A stretch of DNA of 64,000 nt. It comes from Azospirillum lipoferum 4B. Its GTDB lineage: Bacteria > Pseudomonadota > Alphaproteobacteria > Azospirillales > Azospirillaceae. Of the stretch, positions 35,656 to 43,367 are shown piece after piece. A model generated the notes under the pieces. The model searched no databases, was not told the DNA's origin, and saw nothing but the letters and a program-made list of their open reading frames with translations. The DNA is taken from contig NC_016586.1 of NCBI RefSeq assembly GCF_000283655.1, positions 325,001-389,000 on the forward strand. The letters are read 5' to 3'. The translations under genes and the position numbers were made by a program. Position 1 is the first letter of the stretch. Every line of letters starts with the position of its first letter.

Positions 35656-36108
35656 ATGCCCGGCCGCCATTTCGAGGATTTCTGCATCGGCGACGTGATC
35701 GAATCGGAAGGGGCGACCCTCACCGACAGCCAGATCATGGATTTCGCCCTGCGCTTCGACCCGCAGCCCTTCCATATGGATGCGGTCGCTGCGGCCGACG
35801 GGCCATTCCAGGGGCTGATCGCCAGCGGCTTCCACACCCTGTCGCTGACCTTCCGCCTGATCCGCGACACCGGCATCATCACCGGCACCAGCCTGGGCGG
35901 CTCCGGCATGGACGAGCTGCGCTGGCTGCGCCCGGTGCGCCCCGGCGACACCATCCGCGCCCGGGTGGAGGTGGTGGAGACGATCCCGTCGCGCCGCGGC
36001 GACCGCGGAACCGTGCGGCTGGCCTACACCACGCTGAACCAGCGGGGCGAGCCGGTGATGACCTGCATCATGAACCACATCGTCGCCGGCCGGACGGTCG
36101 CCGTCTGA
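35656..36108 (+). CDS. MaoC family dehydratase (hot-dog fold)
   Basis: A 150-residue (R)-specific enoyl-CoA hydratase-type protein. The hydratase motif is seen in LRFDPQPFHMDAVAA (catalytic Asp and His) followed by GPFQGLIASGFHTLSLTFRL. The usual beta strands LRPVRPGDTIRARVEVVET complete the fold. The substrate is likely an acyl-CoA, but family members vary widely. The ATG at 35656 follows AAAGGGAGAGACGAGACG. It is a single gene, divergent from the che operon. Confidence 0.88.
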   Translation: MPGRHFEDFCIGDVIESEGATLTDSQIMDFALRFDPQPFHMDAVAAADGPFQGLIASGFHTLSLTFRLIRDTGIITGTSLGGSGMDELRWLRPVRPGDTIRARVEVVETIPSRRGDRGTVRLAYTTLNQRGEPVMTCIMNHIVAGRTVAV

Positions 36109-36440
36109 CCACTCTGTCCGACGGCCGTCGCCACCTGTCAAAAACCCACCCTCGCGCTCTGTCATGACAATTTTGTTAACCAGAGCTGCGCCGATTTCCG
36201 CGGCCGGTCCATTGCCAGTTCGCGGGTGCGAGACTATCTGACCGCTCCGCACAGTCCACGCTGGCAAGATGTTGGAAGCAAAGGCAGTTCGTAACGCTGA
36301 CGATTAATTTTCCTTCATCTCCGCGAGACTGACGGAAGAAAAGACGGGGCTCCCGCGTCCATTGCGCAGGAGACTGGAGAATAAGGGTCTGGCCACCCCG
36401 GTCGGGTGGCCGCAAGAGGTTAGGGAAAGGGTTGGTCACC
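36109..36440. other. 332-bp intergenic region upstream of a 48-residue protein
   Basis: No convincing gene. It includes an AT-rich spot ACAATTTTGTTAACC (36168-36182) and another near 36303 (GATTAATTTTCC). The core ATTTTGTTAAC also occurs at 1133-1143 before the single-domain regulator gene. These may be promoter elements, but I cannot assign a sigma factor. Confidence 0.4.
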
Positions 36441-36587
36441 ATGCTTTGCAACTTCGTCGCCGTCGCTTCGATTGGCGTCCTCCTGCTGTCGGGCATCGGC
36501 TTCGGCGTCACCAAGCCGCCCAAGCAGGACCGCGAACAGCGTGTCGATGTGCCGCGCCGCTCGCTGGGCGAGAACATCATGGGCTGA
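36441..36587 (+). CDS. 48-residue membrane protein
   Basis: A short gene, MLCNFVAVASIGVLLLSGIG followed by a charged tail ending RRSLGENIMG. The first 25 residues form one membrane helix or a signal-like segment. The ATG at 36441 is preceded by AGGGAAAGGGTTGGTCACC. I do not know the family. A 10-base GC hairpin follows the stop within 10 bases, supporting a stand-alone transcript. Confidence 0.6.
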   Translation: MLCNFVAVASIGVLLLSGIGFGVTKPPKQDREQRVDVPRRSLGENIMG

Positions 36588-36594
36588 TGCCCGC

Positions 36595-36617
36595 CCCCTC
36601 CGCCTCGGGCGGAGGGG
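36595..36617. terminator. 10-bp GC hairpin after the small membrane protein
   Basis: CCCCTCCGCC and GGCGGAGGGG pair perfectly around a TCG loop, 8 bases after the stop codon. There is no T-run, so termination strength is uncertain. Confidence 0.5.
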
Positions 36618-36718
36618 AAAGACGGGAAGGGGGGAAGCGCCGCATCACCAGTTCAGCGGCGCCGGCCCCCCGATCCTGGCCTTCCTTCCCTGAAGGGGAG
36701 CGAAGGACCAAAACAAAC

Positions 36719-37438
36719 TCAAATCTCGATCAGCGCATAAGGACGGCCGGTTTCCTTCGGGATGGTCTGGGCCACATTGTACACCGGCGTGCCGCGCAGC
36801 GTCGTTCCCGAATAGGTCCCGTGATGGGCATGGCCGTGGGCGATGGCGCGGACGTTGTCGAAGCGGTCGATGGTCTCGGCCAGCCGCGAAGATCCCAGGA
36901 ACGGGAAGATCTCCGTCGGCTCCCCCTCCACCGTCGCGGCGATGGGGGCATAATGCAGCACCACGAACAACCGGTCGGTGTCCAGCTGGCGCAGTGCGCT
37001 TTCCAGCCGCATCGCCTCGTTCACCGCCTCGTGGACGAACTGCTTGATCGCCGGTTCGCCGAAGCTGTCCAGCATCCGGTTACCGAACCCGCCTCCGAAG
37101 CCCTTCACCCCGGCGAAGCCCACCCCGCCGATCTCCTGCGGGGCGCCGTCGAGGAAACGGACGCCGGCCTGGGTCAGGATATGCTGGATCTCCTCCAGAT
37201 GGCCGCATTCGTAGTCATGGTTGCCGAAGACCGCGACGATCGGGATGCCGATGGCGCGCAGGGCGTCGGCCAGGATTTCCGCCTCGCGCGGCTTGCCGTG
37301 GTTGGTCAGGTCGCCGCACAGCGCCAACACGTCGGCCTTGCCGGCGATCTCCTGGAACAGCTCGCGATAGGGGTATTGGGTGGTCTCCCCGACATGGATG
37401 TCGCCGATGGCGGCGACGGTCAGCCTGCGCTCATCCAT
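36719..37438 (-). CDS. metallophosphoesterase (calcineurin-like)
   Basis: A 239-residue phosphoesterase with the complete two-metal site: GDIHVG near residue 12, GDLTNHG near 42, GNHDYE near 71, a His in VVLHYAPI and the closing GHAHHG. The fold is used for cleaving phosphodiesters of many kinds, and the substrate is unknown. Its start lies 8 bases inside the 3' end of the upstream nucleotidyltransferase gene, so the two proteins are translationally coupled and probably act on the same substrate. Confidence 0.88.
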   Translation of the reverse strand: MDERRLTVAAIGDIHVGETTQYPYRELFQEIAGKADVLALCGDLTNHGKPREAEILADALRAIGIPIVAVFGNHDYECGHLEEIQHILTQAGVRFLDGAPQEIGGVGFAGVKGFGGGFGNRMLDSFGEPAIKQFVHEAVNEAMRLESALRQLDTDRLFVVLHYAPIAATVEGEPTEIFPFLGSSRLAETIDRFDNVRAIAHGHAHHGTYSGTTLRGTPVYNVAQTIPKETGRPYALIEI

Positions 37439-38216
37439 TCTTCGTCTCCCTTGGGATCTCCTTCGTGCCCTCCTCCCCGACGACGTCGGCGAAGCCCCAT
37501 TGGGTGACGTCGATCAGGTAATCCTCGCGCGAGAACAGCCGGCCCCGGCAGATGCGGGTCTGGGCGACCGGCAGCTTGGCGCGGTCCTGCATCCGTTCCA
37601 GCAGTTCCCCCAACAGCCAGTCGGGCACGCAATCGCGTTCGGTCGGGTAGATGAACCGGAAGTTCAGGAGGTGGATCAGCAGCACCTCCCAATATTGCTC
37701 CATATGGGCGAGCAGCCTTTTCCAGTCGACCTTGTCGTGCTGCTTCAGGATCAGGTGCGCCACGTCCGGCCCGTCGTATTTGTGGCGCATCTGGACGAAG
37801 GACTTGGAGAAGATCATCTCGGTCGGCGCCACCAGCCGCACGTCGGCGCCGCAGATCACCGCGCGATGTTCCTCCTTGAACCAGCGGTCGTTGACCGGGT
37901 TGATGGCGACCGCCGAATTGAAGATGACGTCGAAGAACAGGTCGCCATGCTTGACCTTGCCGATCCAGCGTTCGTCTTCGATCTCCGTCCCGAAGCCATG
38001 GTCCTGGAAGTGACCCAGGATGCGCGGGAAGTCGCCGCCGCAGCAGAAGACGTCGATGTCCTTGGTCGGCCGGTTGATCCCGGTATAGGCGCTGACCGCA
38101 TAGGTCCCGCCCAAGAGGAACGGTATTCCCGATTGGGTCAGCAGCTTGAGGCTTTCGGTATAGAAGGCTTCGGCCTCCGCGGAGACGGTGGCGCTGCCCT
38201 CACGGAGTTCGCTCAT
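37431..38216 (-). CDS. nucleotidyltransferase-fold protein
   Basis: A 261-residue protein of the polymerase-beta nucleotidyltransferase superfamily. The nucleotide-binding GG is in FLLGGTYAVSAYTG and the metal-binding acidic pair in RPTKDIDVF, with a third acidic strand at LFFDVIF. The remaining helical half (about 140-261) is not recognised. It could add a nucleotide to a protein, RNA or small molecule, while the overlapping downstream phosphoesterase could remove it; this is inference from pairing. The ATG at 38214-38216 has GGGGGAGTGGTTC. Confidence 0.8.
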   Translation of the reverse strand: MSELREGSATVSAEAEAFYTESLKLLTQSGIPFLLGGTYAVSAYTGINRPTKDIDVFCCGGDFPRILGHFQDHGFGTEIEDERWIGKVKHGDLFFDVIFNSAVAINPVNDRWFKEEHRAVICGADVRLVAPTEMIFSKSFVQMRHKYDGPDVAHLILKQHDKVDWKRLLAHMEQYWEVLLIHLLNFRFIYPTERDCVPDWLLGELLERMQDRAKLPVAQTRICRGRLFSREDYLIDVTQWGFADVVGEEGTKEIPRETKNG

Positions 38217-38638
38217 GAACCACTCCCCCAATGCACCGGCCTTACGCGCCGGCATGGCATGTTGCCCCGATACAACAGGGCAGGGGGGCAAGCGTTGCGG
38301 GGTGCGCGCGCTCTGTCTCCTGGATCGTCTTGCTGCCGCTTCCCTGTTGTGACTGCCGGTTCGGCGCGATCCGCTCTCAATTCAGCATTATTCCGCGATG
38401 CCGCCCGGCAGCCAACCGGTCATCGGGCGGGATATTCTGGTGGCGAGCTATATCCACCAACTCGGACCGAGCAATGGTACGGGCAAATGCGGCCGAGCTT
38501 CGCTTGGGCCATGGCTTTACACGAGACCTGGATGGCAGCACCTTTCAATGTTTAGGCGCTTGCCGAAAAATACCTTCATTGAAATCACAAAGATTCGGGG
38601 GGAACATCTCAATGACAGCGTCTCGCTACCAGTACCCT
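38217..38638. other. 422-bp gene-free stretch at the edge of an AT-richer patch
   Basis: Neither strand gives a convincing reading frame. A short hairpin GCCGGCC/GGCGCC-like segment near 38230 and TGCCCC...GGGGCA near 38264-38290 may end or start transcription. From about 38380 rightwards, base composition and codon use differ from the rest of the window. Confidence 0.4.
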
Positions 38639-39973
38639 TTAAGCTCTAAGCTTGAGGATGCCAATCCACGGAAAATTCTGTCCGTCCTCCTGCCGATCGA
38701 TAAGACGCCCTTGGTCGTCGGTCATGACAGTCTTCCTGCCGACACTGCTGAGCACGTTTCCGCCAATGGTGATCAGCGTATCGGCGCGTTTTTCCACGAC
38801 GATGTCGCCATGCGACGGGTACCAGCCATCTGCAGCAAACGCGGTGGCCGCCTTGGCGAAATCGTAGGTCTTTGCTGTGTCTCGCCCATAGTGCAGGATA
38901 TCACCCACTTCGGGCACTGCGTCGGATTGGGGTAAAGCCTCGTACAGCGCATAGTGGTCGAGTGCGTTTACAAAGTGCTGAAAATAAAGACAATGTGCCG
39001 CCGCGCCAGGAAACCGTGCTCCGGCCCCCGCCTGATCCAAAACGAACGAGACGAAAGCCGCCGACCAGAATTGATTTGTGTCTTTACCCGTGAAAGGCCG
39101 GCCGATGACCTTCCAGTATTCACCGACCCGCTTGAATTGCGGATCATCCGTTTCTTTTGCTGCGCCGTTGTCAAAGAAGGCATACTCCTTCCAGCAAATC
39201 CTAACGATGGCGTCTCGAAGCTCGCTGCCAACCGGAAGCCCACCGGGCGATGAGCCGTCTCCCTCGAACGCGGCCGACACACCGTTGAACCTCAAGCTGT
39301 ACGTGTCGGGCAGCGTTCCTCCCGGGGGAAAGCCGTGGTAGTGGACGTCCCTTTCGGCGTCGTCGCCGTAAACGGCAACAGCATTTTCCACCACATACCG
39401 CCCCCAAGAAGCCATAGCCACTGCGCTCGATATATGGGGGTTCAAGAAATGCGTGGCTCCTTTGATCATGCTTGCTACACCCGAGGCGCGGCCAGCGACG
39501 TGTGTTCGCACGATTTCCATGACTGTCGGTTGAGCAGGGTCAAGACCAACCCATGTTCCGGGGCCGTTAACGGCGGAGAATTGCTTCGGTTGGTCAATGA
39601 CCGCTTCTATTGAGTCAGGGTAGTTCTTATGTGCGACGCGGTTGATGACCGTATCCACAACGGCCGCCAATCCCCCCGCCAGCTGTGCCTTGCCATATTT
39701 GCCGAAATGGCCGACTTCGCTCTGCGCCACGCGTGCAAGGGCATCAAGGGCGCGATCACTCACTTCAATCATGCGTCCCGCGATTAAAGGCGCAGGAATC
39801 GGTGATGCGAACGACACTGTCGATTGCGGCGAGGAAACCGTGCAGGTAACTTGATACGTCTTCCCACCCGGCTCGAGGATCTTTGAAAAAACGCCGTTGC
39901 TATTCCCGCAGATAACTCTGAGGCTCTCGGCTGTATCAGGTTTGACGTTTCTGAGTGTCCAGGAGTTTGTCAT
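38639..39973 (-). CDS. two-domain cell-wall hydrolase (SleB-like + DUF2272)
   Basis: A 444-residue protein. Residues 1-60 are a small beta-rich domain (MTNSWTLRNVKPDTAESLRV). Residues about 75-195 match the SleB/Hydrolase_2 family of cell-wall hydrolases, with the probable catalytic Glu in RVAQSEVGHFGKYGKAQ and the motif VVDTVINRV. Residues about 255-440 match DUF2272, a CHAP/NlpC-like fold, in RICWKEYAFF, DTNQFWSAAFVSFVLDQAG and PSHGDIVV; the position used by Cys in CHAP enzymes is Ser here. No signal peptide is visible, which is odd for a wall enzyme. The start is ATG 39971-39973 (TGTGAGGGTAAG). It follows the lipoprotein gene by 7 bases. Confidence 0.75.
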   Translation of the reverse strand: MTNSWTLRNVKPDTAESLRVICGNSNGVFSKILEPGGKTYQVTCTVSSPQSTVSFASPIPAPLIAGRMIEVSDRALDALARVAQSEVGHFGKYGKAQLAGGLAAVVDTVINRVAHKNYPDSIEAVIDQPKQFSAVNGPGTWVGLDPAQPTVMEIVRTHVAGRASGVASMIKGATHFLNPHISSAVAMASWGRYVVENAVAVYGDDAERDVHYHGFPPGGTLPDTYSLRFNGVSAAFEGDGSSPGGLPVGSELRDAIVRICWKEYAFFDNGAAKETDDPQFKRVGEYWKVIGRPFTGKDTNQFWSAAFVSFVLDQAGAGARFPGAAAHCLYFQHFVNALDHYALYEALPQSDAVPEVGDILHYGRDTAKTYDFAKAATAFAADGWYPSHGDIVVEKRADTLITIGGNVLSSVGRKTVMTDDQGRLIDRQEDGQNFPWIGILKLRA

Positions 39974-39980
39974 CTTACCC

Positions 39981-40889
39981 TCACAGCAAATTAAGTTGTT
40001 TGGCAACGGCTGCATTCGCCGCGGAATTTCGCTCGTTCGAGATTGCCTCTAGTGCTCTGAAAGACGGATCGGAAATATTTCCATTGATCGTGGCCCCATT
40101 TTTTTCGGCAGAAGCAAGGTATTTTGCTACGTTAGATTTATTTTTAATGTATTTGAACAAAGCGTCATGAACTGTTTGATCATCCGGGAGGAGGATATCA
40201 AAAAGCAATGCTCCAGCACCTTTTGATTGTTCGCCTTTCTGAATTTCGGCCTGGGATGCCTGTTCGGCTATACCCCCGATGGCGGCGGCCAGAGTGCCGG
40301 CTTGCCAGTAACGCCGCAGGTCGCTGAGGGCAGCTTCGATCGGATACTTGGTGTGATCGGCCCGGAGATTGTTATAAATTTCCGTACGGACTGCGGACCG
40401 ACCGGCGCGCATTTGTGCCATAAAGGCTTGAATCGTACTTTCAGCAAGAACCTCTTTGTCATAGGAAGTATGTACTGCAGAAATTCCGCCGCCGATCAAA
40501 GAATAGACCCGTGAGGCGGTGCCGGTTGTATAGCCACCGAGCAATCCGGCTGCCAGGCTGCCGAACGAAAGCGCGAATCCTGTTTTGCGAGATTCTGCCA
40601 AAACGGCATTTTCATATGCGCCGTAAAGAGCGTCTATTTCTGCCAGTCGTGAGAAGACGATGTAGTCTCGTGACTCTTTTGTGGGTGAATCTAATGCCTT
40701 TTCAATATAGGCTTCGCTCAGTCGCTTTTCGAACACCACGGCGTCAAGAAGAGGACGTTGTTCCCCTCCCTTGTTTGATAGGTATTTTTCTTCTGGAGCC
40801 CCGGTCAATGTGCTCTGACACCCGGCCAAAGCAACAGTCGATATCGCTATGTAGGCCCATATATGGTTGATCATAGGTCCATTCCCCAT
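39981..40889 (-). CDS. predicted lipoprotein, partner of the cell-wall hydrolase
   Basis: A 302-residue protein of unknown family. The N-terminus is a lipoprotein signal (hydrophobic run ending in the lipobox VALAGC, Cys near residue 24). The body is mainly helical and includes a Gly-rich hydrophobic stretch (about 105-140: LSFGSLAAGLLGGYTTGTAS) that may touch the membrane. Two starts are possible: ATG 40887-40889 (site CGGAGAATAGCC) or the internal ATG at 40874. It is the first gene of a two-gene unit with the hydrolase. Codon use is less GC-biased than in neighbouring operons. Confidence 0.7.
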   Translation of the reverse strand: MGNGPMINHIWAYIAISTVALAGCQSTLTGAPEEKYLSNKGGEQRPLLDAVVFEKRLSEAYIEKALDSPTKESRDYIVFSRLAEIDALYGAYENAVLAESRKTGFALSFGSLAAGLLGGYTTGTASRVYSLIGGGISAVHTSYDKEVLAESTIQAFMAQMRAGRSAVRTEIYNNLRADHTKYPIEAALSDLRRYWQAGTLAAAIGGIAEQASQAEIQKGEQSKGAGALLFDILLPDDQTVHDALFKYIKNKSNVAKYLASAEKNGATINGNISDPSFRALEAISNERNSAANAAVAKQLNLL

Positions 40890-41519
40890 GGCTATTCTCC
40901 GCCGTCAGCGACGTAGCGACAGATAACGCTGCGCCGCAGTCGGTTCAGGGCGGAGGAGATGGACGAGAGTATCTATTGAAAGTGGATGCTTTTTTGATAC
41001 TGATGGCACCTATCCTGGATGTGAGCGTGCATGCTTATAGGGGGAAATGCAAGCCTTACCTGTGTAGCGCCGCTGGGAGTCTTGAGTGATGGTGCAAACA
41101 CCCTATGACACTCCAATGTGGTGTGTTCTGGAATATGTCGGGTAGTCCGAAAGGTCCAACTCATCTCATAGGTGAGTGATGTCGGACAGAAATCCTATTA
41201 GTTGAAAACGATAAAAAGATATCTCCGTGAGGGAGGTGCTGCAACAGCAAAAACTGGTGGCGACTACTTTCTGCAGTCACCGTCGTTCCTGACCTGTTCA
41301 ACGCCTCTAAACTGTTTCTTGCCTTACTTGGTGGCCGATACCGTTGCCGTCGCTTTATGGACCGGTCGCGCCGTCATACGTCGGCTGTTCGATATGCTCG
41401 AATTTGTGCTGCGGAAGTATTCCGGCGAGCTTGCGCCGGCCTCGGTCGCCGGATGGAACATCATCCGATACTCTGTTCCCTGATGTTCCATCCCCCTGCG
41501 AAATGACCACCCTTCCCGG
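40890..41519. other. 630-bp gene-poor stretch
   Basis: I see no convincing gene. An open frame at 41202-41483 (rightward, 93 codons) has no ribosome binding site and no recognisable features. The region is AT-richer on its left side, where the promoter of the lipoprotein gene should lie, and returns to GC-rich sequence near 41330. It ends in the inverted repeat at 41451-41493. Confidence 0.4.
41451..41493. terminator. 13-bp perfect inverted repeat downstream of the lldD-like gene
   Basis: GGATGGAACATCA and TGATGTTCCATCC are exact complements separated by 17 bases. It lies 27 bases past the stop of the leftward flavoenzyme gene, where a terminator is expected, though there is no T-run. An operator or an end of a small mobile element is also possible. 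Confidence 0.5.
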
Positions 41520-42734
41520 TCAGACCCCGAAGTTCGGCTTCCCGGTCAGGATGTTGGAGGTCACATGCCGGATGTCGCGCAGGCCGCACATCGCCATGGT
41601 GACGTCCATCTCCTTGCGGATGATCTCCAGGCACTGGGACACGCCGGCCTCGCCGCCGGCCCCCAGGCCGTAGAGGAAGGCGCGGCCGATGAAGGTGCCC
41701 TTGGCGCCCAGCGCCAATGCCTTCACCACGTCCTGGCCGGAGCGGATGCCGCCGTCCATCAGCACCTCGATCCGGTCGCCCACCGCCTCGACGATGGCCG
41801 GCAGCGCTGCGATGGAGGAGATGGCGCCGTCCAGCTGCCGGCCGCCATGGTTGGAAACGATCAGCGCGTCGGCCCCGGTGTCGGCCGCCATCACCGCGTC
41901 TTCCGCGTCGAGGATGCCCTTCAGGATCAGCTTGCCGCCCCAGCGGTCGCGGATGCGGCGCACGTCGTCCCAGTTCAGCGTCGGGTCGAACTGCTCCGCC
42001 GTCCAGGACGACAGCGACGACAGGTTGCTGACACCGGTGGCGTGCCCGACGATGTTGCGGAAGGTGCGGCGGTGGGTGCGCAGCATGTTGATCGACCAGC
42101 GCGGCTTGGTCGCCATGTCCAGGATGTTGCCGACGGTCAGCTTCGGCGGGGTGGACAGGCCGTTCTTGATGTCCTTGTGGCGCTGGCCGAGGATCTGCAG
42201 GTCCAGCGTCAGCACCAGCGCCGAACAGCCGGCGGCCTTGGCGCGGTCGATCAGCTTGTCGATGAAGGCGCGGTCGCGCATGACGTACAGCTGGAACCAG
42301 AAGGGCTTGTCGGTATTCTCCGCCACGTCCTCGATGGAACAGATGCTCATGGTCGACAGCGTGAAGGGAACGCCGGCCTTGGATGCTGCGCGGGCGGCCA
42401 GGATCTCGCCGTCGGCATGCTGCATGCCGGTCAGGCCGGTCGGGGCCAGCGCCACCGGCATCGCCACCGGCAGGCCGACCATGCTGCTGGCCAGCGTCCG
42501 GTTGGTCATGTCCACCGCCACGCGCTGGCGCAGCTTGATCCGGCCGAAGTCCGATTCGTTGGCGCGGTAGGTCTGCTCCGTGTAGGAGCCGGAATCCGCA
42601 TAATCGTAGAACATCCGCGGCACGCGCCATTCCGCCAGTTGCCGCAGATCCTCGATGCAGGTGACGGGCCGGTCGGTGAACAGGTTCGCCCAGCGCGACG
42701 GCGGCCGCGACGAGGGCATGCGAACGGAGGTCAT
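41520..42734 (-). CDS. lldD: FMN-dependent alpha-hydroxy-acid oxidase (L-lactate dehydrogenase-like)
   Basis: A 404-residue enzyme of the FMN-dependent 2-hydroxy-acid dehydrogenase family. The N-terminal YADSGSYTEQTYRANES segment, the FMN-site PVALAPTGLTGM and the catalytic His/Arg motif VSNHGGRQLDGA with its following VLMDGGIRSGQDVVKALALG are all present. Similarity and length fit membrane-linked L-lactate dehydrogenase (LldD), which oxidises lactate to pyruvate and passes electrons to quinone. Glycolate or mandelate oxidases share the fold, so the substrate is only likely. The start at ATG 42732-42734 lacks a strong site; ATG 42719 is an alternative. Confidence 0.85.
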   Translation of the reverse strand: MTSVRMPSSRPPSRWANLFTDRPVTCIEDLRQLAEWRVPRMFYDYADSGSYTEQTYRANESDFGRIKLRQRVAVDMTNRTLASSMVGLPVAMPVALAPTGLTGMQHADGEILAARAASKAGVPFTLSTMSICSIEDVAENTDKPFWFQLYVMRDRAFIDKLIDRAKAAGCSALVLTLDLQILGQRHKDIKNGLSTPPKLTVGNILDMATKPRWSINMLRTHRRTFRNIVGHATGVSNLSSLSSWTAEQFDPTLNWDDVRRIRDRWGGKLILKGILDAEDAVMAADTGADALIVSNHGGRQLDGAISSIAALPAIVEAVGDRIEVLMDGGIRSGQDVVKALALGAKGTFIGRAFLYGLGAGGEAGVSQCLEIIRKEMDVTMAMCGLRDIRHVTSNILTGKPNFGV

Positions 42735-42848
42735 GGGGCGTGTCTCAACGGTTGCGCGTGAAACGAAGGGGGTAGGATTTGGCCACCCCCATCGCGCACC
42801 GTCAAGCACGCCCTCGCCCGGTCGCTGCCGATACCGGCCCCGCGCCGG

Positions 42849-43022
42849 TCAGCGCGCCGGCTTGGCCTTGCGCTTCGGCTTGGCGGGTTTGGGCGGCGTC
42901 ATCATGGATTTCAGCGCCGCCGACCGGTTGCGCCTGGCCGCCGACATGGCGGCGGCGGTCCACATGCCGGTGGCACGGTTGGCCCAGGACAACCAGGCAC
43001 TCATGAAGGGATTCCTGGCCAT
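42849..43022 (-). CDS. 57-residue basic protein
   Basis: A small protein: MARNPFMSAWLSWANRATGM, a short amphipathic helix, and then an Ala/Lys/Pro-rich basic tail (PPKPAKPKRKAKPAR). The N-terminal pattern resembles short phasin-like or hypothetical proteins that I recall from related genomes, but I cannot name it with confidence. The basic tail suggests nucleic-acid or granule binding. GGAG lies about 12 bases before the ATG at 43020-43022. Confidence 0.55.
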   Translation of the reverse strand: MARNPFMSAWLSWANRATGMWTAAAMSAARRNRSAALKSMMTPPKPAKPKRKAKPAR

Positions 43023-43367
43023 GGCAGGACGGCTCCGGGACGGTTGGGATGCCGACTCAACAGCGGCTTCGGGGTGGATGTTGCACTGCACATCATTGCG
43101 TCGACCGCACGCCCAAATTTTCGGCAAAGTCGCCGCATTCTTGGGCAATCGCATGATCTTGGAGCGGCCAGCTTGCAGTCTAGAAGCCCTTCTCCCCTTG
43201 CGGGAGAAGGGTTGGGATGAGGGGGCAGCCGGCTGCAAGGCCGGCGGAAATCATAAGTTCGCTACCCCTCACCCCAACCCCTCTCCCGCAAGGGGAGAGG
43301 GGCCTGTTTTTGCTGGCATATGCGTTGCTTATCCGGTGAAGGGTGCAGCGCAGGGGGAACAGGCGGG
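43023..43367. other. 345-bp divergent intergenic region with a long inverted repeat
   Basis: It holds the presumed promoters of the small basic protein (leftward) and the NIT-ANTAR gene (rightward) and the inverted repeat listed at 43187-43302. No further gene is visible. Confidence 0.5.
43187..43302. repeat. long imperfect inverted repeat upstream of the NIT-ANTAR gene
   Basis: Two arms of about 38 bases (43187-43225 and 43265-43302) are complementary with only a few mismatches; each arm is itself a hairpin centred on CCCCTTGCGGGAG. A smaller palindrome, CAGCCGGCTG, lies near the middle. It is of the CCCTCTCCC repeat class. It ends 65 bases before the start codon, so it lies in or near the 5' leader of the regulator. 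Confidence 0.75.

Noticed and set aside
36255-36280. Possible sigma-54 promoter (TGGCAAG...TTGG) before the small membrane protein
   Set aside because: The -12 element lacks the conserved GC and spacing is only approximate; too weak to report as a feature.
38398-38649. Rightward open frame ending in the hydrolase 3' end
   Set aside because: No known motif, no start site, and it is antisense to the hydrolase at its end; may be decayed sequence but I cannot show that.
41202-41483. 93-codon open frame in the gap between the lipoprotein and lactate dehydrogenase genes
   Set aside because: No ribosome binding site, no recognisable features, and the sequence changes composition halfway through the frame; kept as non-coding.
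43187-43302. Inverted repeat as an ANTAR target hairpin
   Set aside because: ANTAR targets are two small hairpins with hexanucleotide loops; this is a long arm of a dispersed repeat class, so I list it as a repeat only.
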